NCBI GenBank assembly: GCA_002373375.1
Contig: DFLE01000057.1
Location: forward strand, 1-5,579
From: Prevotellaceae bacterium UBA3627
GTDB lineage: Bacteria > Bacteroidota > Bacteroidia > Bacteroidales > Bacteroidaceae
DNA length: 5,579 bases
Reading direction: 5' to 3'
Shown here: piece by piece, positions 1 to 4,519 of the stretch
Numbering within the stretch: position 1 is the stretch's first letter
Layout of the letters: each line of letters starts with the position of its first letter
Notes under the pieces: generated by a model
What the model was told of the DNA's origin: nothing
Databases searched by the model: none
What the model saw: only the letters and a program-made list of their open reading frames with translations
Position numbers and translations under genes: made by a program

Positions 1-207
1 TGACACTGTCAGGGATATGGACGGAAGTAAGGGATGTGCAATGATAAAATGCATATTCTTCTATATTTGTGACACTGTCAGGGATATGAATGGAGGTAAG
101 GGATTCACAACCCCAGAAAGCCCCCTTTCCTATACTTGTGACACTGTCGGGGATATGGACGGAGGTAAGGGACTTGCAATTCCAGAAAGCACAATAGCAA
201 ATAATCT
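1..207 (-). repeat. Three tandem 69-bp repeats encoding 23-residue LRR units
   Basis: Units begin at 1, 70 and 139 on the plus strand with TGACACTGTCRGGGATATG, an exact 69-bp period (23 codons). The first ~35 bases of each unit are nearly identical. They encode, on the minus strand, SLTSVHIPDSV-type residues. The rest of each unit diverges, giving variable AFWNC, AFWGC and AFYHC segments. The array probably continues past the left edge. The periodic identity makes copy-number change by recombination or slippage likely, without a frame shift. Confidence 0.93.
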
Positions 208-1279
208 TAGTACCTTCGATGATTGAATACTCTTCAATACCTATAGGCACCTTCAACAATCTCTTTCTATCCGCACTATACTTGGTGCCATATTCATCCG
301 TCCACGCATTTTCCAAATCCTCCTCTGTAACTTCAGTGGAAAGACTCTCTTCCTCGTATTGTGGTCTTTCTGGTCTGGAGAGATTAAAAAGGCGGAAAGG
401 TACCATAGAAAGATCATTCTGGGAAATAGCCAGAATGAATAGAGAATAGAGTGATGCCAGTTCTAAATCTTGCATCAAAGGACGCAGTGCTTCCAAAACT
501 TGGCTTTCAGACAGATTTCGATAATCTTTTTCTGAAAACAGCAACCTGTCTTTGGCACCATATTGCTCCAAAAATTCTGGCTGGAGGGAGATGGCTTTGA
601 GAGAGAGAAGTATGGACACCAGTGGGAAATCGTCAATATGTTCACCGAAATCATTCTCTGTCCTTAGGGGATGGCGAAAATCTGGGCTGCCAAGTTCACG
701 AGCCTTTTGTCCCTTCATGGCAGGCACATACATTCCATCGTAATCAACAAGGACAAGAGTGCCATCCTCACGAACAAGGATATTGTCTGGTTTTAGATCT
801 CCGTGGGCAAAGGGCTGCGGAATGAGCCACTGAGCCAACTGACTGAAGCGATAGGCCAATATTTCCAAAGCATATTTGTCATCAAGGTTCTCGCGAAGAT
901 ACTTGTCGAGAGTCTTTCCTTCCACCCAGTCCATCAACAGCACAGGGAACTCCGTCTCTGCCGTCTGCCCTGTATCTACAAACAATTCTTTATCTAAATA
1001 TCTAAGAGAGACAAGATAAGGGGAATCTACATCCTTCAGTTCCGCTGCAATCTGATGGTAAGCCTCAGCTCTTCCTTCCTGATTTTTAGTGAAACACTTC
1101 AATGCATAGAAATTACCCGTGCTTTCGTCCTGCATCTTAAAAATTACAGCAAAATTGCCACTTGACATAATAGGCTCTCCATCTCCATCTAATACAGGAC
1201 GAAGATTGGTCAACTCTTCAAAGTTGTCTTCCGGCGATTTTATAGCCTCTATGTATTCAGAGATAAGAGGATAATTCAT
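1..1279 (-). CDS. Protein kinase-fold protein with C-terminal BspA-type leucine-rich repeats (C-terminus beyond the left edge)
   Basis: The frame is open for 426 codons from the ATG at 1279 down to position 1, so only the C-terminus is missing. Visible kinase features are a glycine-rich-loop-like SSGNFAVIF near residue 40, the ALK lysine K61, a catalytic loop HGDLKPDNILV at 159-169 (HGD in place of HRD, with D161 and N166 present), and VDYDG at 178-182 in place of DFG. GSPDFRHP follows at the activation-segment end. Residues ~325-350 (DEYGTKYS, KRLLKVP) look like the cap that precedes BspA/LRR_5 repeats. From ~360 on come repeats of the type AFWGCESLTSIHIPDSVTNI, 23 residues each. There is no signal peptide, so a cytosolic Ser/Thr-kinase-like signalling protein with a repeat-based binding surface is inferred; substrate and activity are unknown. 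The motifs suggest an active enzyme. It stands alone, downstream of the vsr terminator. Confidence 0.88.
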   Translation of the reverse strand, partial: MNYPLISEYIEAIKSPEDNFEELTNLRPVLDGDGEPIMSSGNFAVIFKMQDESTGNFYALKCFTKNQEGRAEAYHQIAAELKDVDSPYLVSLRYLDKELFVDTGQTAETEFPVLLMDWVEGKTLDKYLRENLDDKYALEILAYRFSQLAQWLIPQPFAHGDLKPDNILVREDGTLVLVDYDGMYVPAMKGQKARELGSPDFRHPLRTENDFGEHIDDFPLVSILLSLKAISLQPEFLEQYGAKDRLLFSEKDYRNLSESQVLEALRPLMQDLELASLYSLFILAISQNDLSMVPFRLFNLSRPERPQYEEESLSTEVTEEDLENAWTDEYGTKYSADRKRLLKVPIGIEEYSIIEGTKIICYCAFWNCKSLTSVHIPDSVTSIGKGAFWGCESLTSIHIPDSVTNIEEYAFYHCTSLTSVHIPDSV

Positions 1280-1354
1280 GTGTCAGATATGTATCACTAA
1301 ATATTGAACTTATTATTATAGTATAAGCGTAGATTTATGGTATGAGAACTGCTA

Positions 1355-1387
1355 CAAAACTACAAAATAATCTTGAAATATTACAAA
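1355..1387 (-). promoter_or_regulatory. Candidate Bacteroidetes-type promoter of the kinase-LRR gene
   Basis: Read on the minus strand, TAGTTTTG (1362-1355) matches the -7 consensus TAnnTTTG. A TTTG at 1387-1384 sits 21 bases upstream, as expected of the -33 box. Transcription would begin near 1349, leaving a leader of about 70 nt before the ATG at 1279. The site lies between that gene and the terminator of the upstream gene. The match is short in AT-rich sequence, so it is only suggestive. Confidence 0.4.
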
Positions 1388-1406
1388 TATTCAGGGGAGT
1401 TTTTTC

Positions 1407-1444
1407 AAAAAAAATATGTGTGTACGCGCACACGTACACACATA
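1407..1444 (-). terminator. Intrinsic terminator of the vsr gene
   Basis: A perfect 12-bp stem (TATGTGTGTACG at 1415-1426 with CGTACACACATA at 1433-1444) encloses a 6-nt loop. On the minus strand it is followed at once by eight T residues (A-run at 1407-1414). It begins 37 bases after the vsr stop codon. The T-run lies only on the minus-strand side, so termination acts on vsr transcripts and shields the kinase gene from readthrough. Confidence 0.85.
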
Positions 1445-1481
1445 GTATTGATTGCATTAAAATTTGCGTAATAACCTATCG

Positions 1482-2015
1482 TCATTCTATATCTTCCGCC
1501 GCCATAACATACTCTTCCTCCGGAGTATCATAACGTTTGACACTGCGGTCATGCAAGAAAAGTCTGTCAAGCTGATACACAAGGGAGAGTAAAGTCCTCT
1601 CACGCACTTTCGGTTTCAACTCACACTCCCATATCGTAATACTATGCCACCCCATCGCCGCCAACTTGCGCTGCACCTCACCGTCACGCTCCTTGTTCCT
1701 CCGAATCTTATTAACCCAGAACTCCGTGTTCGTCCTTGGAATCCTGCAACACTCAGAACCCTCAATCATGAATTGTGAATCATGCATTGTGACTTGCGTG
1801 TGATGACCGTGCCAGAAACATCCATTAACGAATATACACGTCTTATACTTCCTCAATACCACATCAGGCTTCCCCGGCAGCCGCGGATGGTTAAGACGAT
1901 AGCGGAAACCGTGCGCCCACAAGAAGTGTCTCACTATCATCTCCGGCTTAGTATCCTTACCATGGATAGCCGCCATATTCGTATGTCGCTGTTGTGATGT
2001 CAGAGTATCCGCCAT
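1482..2015 (-). CDS. vsr: Very short patch repair (Vsr) family DNA mismatch endonuclease
   Basis: Vsr nicks DNA 5' of the T in T:G mismatches that arise by deamination of 5-methylcytosine. Starting at the ATG at 2015 (177 residues), family residues fall at the same numbers as in E. coli Vsr: E25, D51 in PGKPDVVL, and F67, W68, H69 in GCFWHGH. RTNTEFWVNKIRRN and the WECELK strand follow. Expected zinc ligands (family knowledge, from memory) are C66, H71, a Cys after the loop (C89 or C90) and C131. Position 64 is Asn where E. coli has His, as in many homologues. The loop between H71 and the C89/C90 pair is about 15 residues longer than in E. coli and is coded by 7-bp repeats. A GTG at 2021 would add two residues; the ATG is preferred because GGGAGAGG lies just upstream. 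No C5-methyltransferase is visible nearby. Confidence 0.94.
   Translation of the reverse strand: MADTLTSQQRHTNMAAIHGKDTKPEMIVRHFLWAHGFRYRLNHPRLPGKPDVVLRKYKTCIFVNGCFWHGHHTQVTMHDSQFMIEGSECCRIPRTNTEFWVNKIRRNKERDGEVQRKLAAMGWHSITIWECELKPKVRERTLLSLVYQLDRLFLHDRSVKRYDTPEEEYVMAAEDIE
1762..1796. repeat. Five imperfect 7-bp repeats inside vsr
   Basis: Plus-strand heptads read tcaatca, tgaattg, tgaatca, tgcattg, tgacttg in unbroken succession. They code in frame for vsr residues 74-85 (QVTMHDSQFMIE), exactly the stretch absent from standard Vsr proteins. The repeat length is not a multiple of three, so the encoded peptide has no heptad pattern. This supports insertion of a DNA repeat and not a protein duplication. 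Confidence 0.7.
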
Positions 2016-2172
2016 AATCACCCTCTCCCACTCTCCTGTTATACTTTATATAGATATAAAACAACTATAACCATAGCCATACAAAATACAAAATTACAAA
2101 TAAAATCACACAATCCCCCATTTTCATTCCCTTTTCGCTATCAAACAGAAGAAAAAAAAGAAAAAGTAATAA
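2016..2172. other. AT-rich intergenic region between vsr and the integrase remnant
   Basis: About 155 bases without a supportable gene. It must hold the vsr promoter (minus strand) and the breakpoint where the upstream part of the recombinase was lost. A TAATTTTG on the minus strand (2096-2089) resembles a -7 box but lacks a partner -33 TTTG at the right distance. A purine run occurs at 2147-2166. Confidence 0.5.
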
Positions 2173-2382
2173 TCCCCATCATTGGACCATTACAGAAGCA
2201 TGGGGCATGCAATCGACAAAACCATTACGGAAAGATACATCGCCCAATATCCGCTTGAAACCATGTTCGAGTACAACAACAAGTTATTAGACTTACAGCC
2301 AAAGGTGACCGAGGTAGATGTCAAGAACATGACAGAGGAGCAGAAAACCGAAATGCTTCTCAAACTATTGGCAAATAAGTAA
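2173..2382 (+). pseudogene. Tyrosine recombinase (integrase), C-terminal remnant
   Basis: The open frame follows a TAA at 2170-2172 and ends at 2382. SMGHAIDKTITERYIAQYP resembles the last conserved block of phage/transposon tyrosine recombinases: the G-H of the active site, then a Thr, and the Tyr nucleophile in ERYI ten residues after the His (usually nine). A helical tail (YNNKLLDLQPK) follows, typical of Bacteroidales integrases. The N-terminal SAM-like domain and the first catalytic Arg are absent, and no matching coding sequence lies upstream. An ATG at 2200 or TTG at 2182 could start a ~60-residue peptide, but a degraded gene end is more likely. The family call rests on a short motif. 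Confidence 0.6.
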
Positions 2383-2417
2383 CACGATATTGTATTATTC
2401 ATAATCATACTTTTCTG

Positions 2418-2879
2418 ATGAACCCCTTTGAAGATTTCCCAAAGCATGCCATGAGAGAGGCAATGGAAAGAGTATATTCATGGAAGCAGGAGCATCCAGA
2501 AGAATATTCACGTTTTTCCGTGGAAATGATGAAGGTGGAGTGCAACGACTTCTGTTGCCTTGAACGCATATTCAAGATGGCGGCAGGCTTTATGCCGACA
2601 TCCGTTCTTGCCGAATGCCGCAAATTGCTTGCTCCCAATTCTGAAGAAGTGCTATCTGCTGATGAAAGAGCAGCCACAGCCAGTCGAGTAGTCGATGAAT
2701 TGATGGGCTTGAAGGGTTATCTGAGATTTGGTGTGTACACAGAAACTGTAGGGGATAAAGATGCTCCAGACCAGGTAGAGCAGTTCCTGATAAGGGAATA
2801 TAGCTTATCGGAAAAGGACCAGAGTGAGGAAGATGACGAACACATCTATGTCCCCTACGTGACAGCCCAGGAGTTTTGA
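2418..2879 (+). CDS. Hypothetical protein, 153 residues, next to the integrase remnant
   Basis: Begins at the ATG at 2418, 35 bases after the recombinase remnant, so both could share a transcript. The product looks soluble and mostly helical. Residues 8-40 (AMREAMERVYSWKQEHPEEYSRFSVEMM) are amphipathic and charged. Two adjacent cysteines lie in DFCCLERIF, and an acidic stretch EKDQSEEDDEHIY comes near the end. There is no signal peptide, membrane segment or recognised catalytic motif. The layout recalls small cargo proteins of Bacteroidales integrative elements; DUF6043 is a family I would compare first, from memory only. The next two ORFs lie in the same frame, the first after eight sense codons. 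Confidence 0.7.
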   Translation: MNPFEDFPKHAMREAMERVYSWKQEHPEEYSRFSVEMMKVECNDFCCLERIFKMAAGFMPTSVLAECRKLLAPNSEEVLSADERAATASRVVDELMGLKGYLRFGVYTETVGDKDAPDQVEQFLIREYSLSEKDQSEEDDEHIYVPYVTAQEF

Positions 2880-2903
2880 GAGTCACTACCGTCTTTTGTC
2901 CAG

Positions 2904-3242
2904 ATGGCAGTATTCACTTTTGGGAAGGGACATTCCGCAGATGAACTTTCAGCTCTGTCAAAGAGAATCATGCTATCTGCCATACACGCGTTGCCTGAGA
3001 TTTTCGTCAAGCTCCGTGACCAAATTCATGCTGGCAGCAATCCCTTGTTGATGTGTACATCGTATTATATCTGCTATGATCATGGATTGCCAAGAAGCGC
3101 AATGGCATTGAGCAAGGTCAGCCTGGGTGCCAAACAAATCTCCTACATACGTGAGAGTGTCAAGGCTGTAGTTGAAAAGCTAATGGAGACAAGTGTAATG
3201 AATGCACTTGACAAGAAAGTAGAATGGACAAAGCAGATTTAA
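2904..3242 (+). CDS. Hypothetical protein, 112 residues; possibly the front part of a gene broken by TAA
   Basis: The ATG at 2904 lies 24 bases after the previous stop and in the same frame, without a clear ribosome binding site. The sequence is helical: ADELSALSKRIMLSAIHALPEIFVKLRDQI, then LLMCTSYYICYDHGLP, then a Lys/Glu-rich end. There is no signal peptide and no family I recognise. The TAA at 3240-3242 is followed by only one codon before the next ORF, again in frame, with unchanged character. A single ancestral protein of about 255 residues (2904-3671) with one nonsense codon is the simplest reading. Two translationally coupled genes remain possible. Confidence 0.55.
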   Translation: MAVFTFGKGHSADELSALSKRIMLSAIHALPEIFVKLRDQIHAGSNPLLMCTSYYICYDHGLPRSAMALSKVSLGAKQISYIRESVKAVVEKLMETSVMNALDKKVEWTKQI

Positions 3243-3245
3243 GAT

Positions 3246-3671
3246 GTGGAAGATGCAGAATTGAAGCAAGTCATGAAGAATACCCTCGGCAACACGAAGG
3301 GGAACCACGGACGCGGAACATTTCAGCAAGAAGAACAAAGCATTGATGACATTCTTGTAGCCGATGACAAAGAAACGTTGAAAATGGCGATTCTGATGGC
3401 TCTCAATGACATGGAACACGAATACGAAACCGCCTACATCAAGGCTGCACTCATCCGTTCTCATCATCTTGATCCGCACGTCTCCTTTTCCTTATTCATC
3501 CGTGCCATCTGCACTTTCTCTGGCAGAGAGTACAAGCATGACGCAGCCCAAAGGGTTGATACCGTCATCTATCATGATGAAAAGAAGTTCATGACATCCA
3601 AGAACTCAAAGTGGCAACGTGGAAGAAGAACAGTGTCGTATCTGGTGGAAATCTTTGATGCCATACAATAG
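3246..3671 (+). CDS. Hypothetical protein, 141 residues; possibly the rear part of a broken gene
   Basis: Open from directly after the TAA at 3240-3242. Possible starts are GTG at 3246 (used here) or ATG at 3273 (132 residues); neither has a convincing ribosome binding site. Residues 1-45 are polar with a Gly/Asn/Lys-rich patch (NTKGNHGRG) and an acidic DDILVADDKE. Residues 46-95 form helices (LKMAILMALNDMEHEYETAYIKAALIRSHHL). The end is basic (SKNSKWQRGRRTVSYLVEIF). I do not recognise the family. Shared frame and near-zero spacing tie it to the ORF just upstream. Confidence 0.55.
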   Translation: MEDAELKQVMKNTLGNTKGNHGRGTFQQEEQSIDDILVADDKETLKMAILMALNDMEHEYETAYIKAALIRSHHLDPHVSFSLFIRAICTFSGREYKHDAAQRVDTVIYHDEKKFMTSKNSKWQRGRRTVSYLVEIFDAIQ

Positions 3672-3834
3672 GCAAAATCTGGCACATAGATAGCAGGAAA
3701 TCAGTGTGGCTGCGATAAAAAAATGTGAAAATATAGTAAAAAATCAGGGTTTGTTAATTCTGTTTTATAGAAAATGCTTAACTTTATAAACCAAACTTAA
3801 TAAAATTGCGTAATTCGTATAAAATATAATTTAT
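3672..3834. other. AT-rich intergenic region before the chimeric ORF
   Basis: About 160 bases with no ORF or RNA gene. It begins with mixed sequence and becomes very AT-rich (A-runs at 3717-3723 and 3738-3743), like an upstream promoter region of the ATPase gene whose start survives at 3835. TTTG at 3750-3753 and TAACTTTA at 3779-3786 recall promoter boxes, but the spacing of 25 is too long. I see no terminator hairpin. Confidence 0.5.
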
Positions 3835-4176
3835 ATGAGTATCAGTAAAGATGTCATCAAACAGTGCTTGATTAGTAAGCAGCGTGAGGTGGATGAGGCG
3901 GTGATTGTGAACCGTCCCGTAGAATTCGAGGAGAACGGCAACCATGTGATAGTTGGCATGAGACATGCGGGTAAGTCGTACCTGCTGTATCAGCGTATGC
4001 GTCAGCTGCAGGCTGCCGGAAAGGGATGGGACGAGATATTGAACTACTTTATCAAGCGTCAGACAAATGCTTCTGCAGAATCTCTAAACTCTAAGATCAA
4101 ATGTTTCCGTGCACAAGTGAAAGGAGTTAGGGATATACCATTCTTCATGTATCGTTTGTCAACAGTCTTGGGTTAG
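3835..4176 (+). pseudogene. Chimera: AAA_14/DUF4143-type ATPase N-terminus joined to ISL3-type transposase C-terminus
   Basis: Residues 1-69 match the start of the common Bacteroidales ATPases with AAA_14 and DUF4143 domains: VIVGMRHAGKSYLLYQ contains Walker A GxxxxGKS at 41-48, followed by the helix up to KGWDEIL. Such proteins normally run to about 380-400 residues, with a YINFED-type strand following here. Instead the frame continues NYFIKRQTNASAESLNSKIKCFR, then VRDIPFFMYRLSTVLG, the C-terminal end of DDE_Tnp_ISL3 transposases, which includes the final catalytic Glu region (NASAESLN). The junction lies near 4041 and keeps the reading frame. Walker B, the DUF4143 domain and most of the transposase are absent, so neither activity is expected. 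The call rests on recognised motifs at both ends; the mechanism (IS-associated deletion) is inferred. Confidence 0.8.
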
Positions 4177-4216
4177 TATTTACACCACATTCCCACAGGG
4201 TTTGTCGGATGCGCCC
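4042..4216 (+). mobile_element. ISL3-family insertion sequence, right-end fragment
   Basis: Holds the last ~45 codons of the transposase and the sequence beyond its stop. Read inward on the minus strand, the end at 4216 is GGGCGCATCCGACAAACCC. This resembles the GGxxCxxTCCGACAA-type terminal repeats of ISL3 elements. The left end and most of the transposase are missing and no second copy of this end occurs in the window. The outer limit at 4216 is therefore an estimate, and target-site duplication (8 bp in this family) cannot be tested. Confidence 0.6.
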
Positions 4217-4446
4217 TTTTTAACTATAGTTTAAATTTGAGTATGAAATTGTAGAAGTTATCATACTCGAAAAGTGTGTAAGGGGCTGTTTTCATTCTTT
4301 CTCTCGAAAGATGCAACAATGGTGTTCTACTCAAAGCTCTAATGAGAATTGTATTAACATCCCATTTTGAACGCAAAAGCAGGCTTACGAACATATCATT
4401 TGCACAAAAAATCATAAAAGTAAGCCATTGAAAGGCAATTCTTCGA

Positions 4447-4463
4447 TATAACCAAAGGTTATA
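4447..4463. promoter_or_regulatory. Palindrome in the promoter region of the ORF6N gene, possible operator
   Basis: TATAACC-AAA-GGTTATA is a perfect 7-bp dyad with a 3-base centre. It covers the place where the -33 contact would lie if TAATTTTG at 4478-4485 is the -7 box. The ATAACC/GGTTAT halves recur in the long dyad inside the gene start (4558-4563 and 4575-4580), in the opposite arrangement. Binding by the encoded DNA-binding protein is a guess. Confidence 0.4.
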
Positions 4464-4477
4464 CAAGATATTTTTTG

Positions 4478-4485
4478 TAATTTTG
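4478..4485 (+). promoter_or_regulatory. Candidate -7 box (TAATTTTG) of the ORF6N gene
   Basis: Exact match to the Bacteroidetes TAnnTTTG motif, placing the start of transcription near 4492 and leaving a short leader of about 28 nt before the ATG at 4520. No TTTG is found at the usual -33 distance; a palindrome occupies that place instead. Confidence 0.4.
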
Positions 4486-4519
4486 TAGCCAACAAAAGAC
4501 ATTATTTGTTAAGAGCAAT

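Larger units (their letters stand above)
4217..4519. other. Intergenic region upstream of the ORF6N gene
   Basis: About 300 bases between the IS end and the next start codon. It contains an inverted repeat GAGTATGA/TCATACTC (4239-4246 and 4261-4268, 14-nt gap) without a T-run, so it is not a clear terminator. Near its right end lies a promoter-like -7 box with a palindrome. A minus-strand frame of 92 codons is open across most of it, but nothing supports it as a gene. Confidence 0.5.

Noticed and set aside
1..207. Regular repeats that could suggest a CRISPR array
   Set aside because: The 69-bp period equals 23 codons of an LRR unit in an open frame, and the units lie head to tail without repeat-spacer structure.
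219..997. Several plus-strand frames of 63-76 codons under the kinase gene
   Set aside because: They are antisense shadows of a long frame with clear kinase motifs.
1342..1533. Plus-strand frame of 63 codons between the kinase and vsr genes
   Set aside because: It runs through the vsr terminator hairpin and into the vsr 3' end, and its sequence merely reflects these.
2089..2096. TAATTTTG on the minus strand as promoter of vsr
   Set aside because: It fits the -7 motif, but no TTTG lies at the needed distance, and this AT-rich stretch produces such matches easily.
3750..3786. TTTG and TAACTTTA as promoter of the chimeric ORF
   Set aside because: Spacing of 25 bases is too long and the second box ends in A where G is expected.
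4239..4268. Inverted repeat GAGTATGA/TCATACTC as a terminator
   Set aside because: The loop is 14 nt, and neither side is followed by a run of T.
4224..4502. Minus-strand frame of 92 codons between the IS end and the ORF6N gene
   Set aside because: Its product has no recognisable motif, it overlaps the promoter and dyad of the ORF6N gene, and AT-rich intergenic DNA readily gives such a frame.
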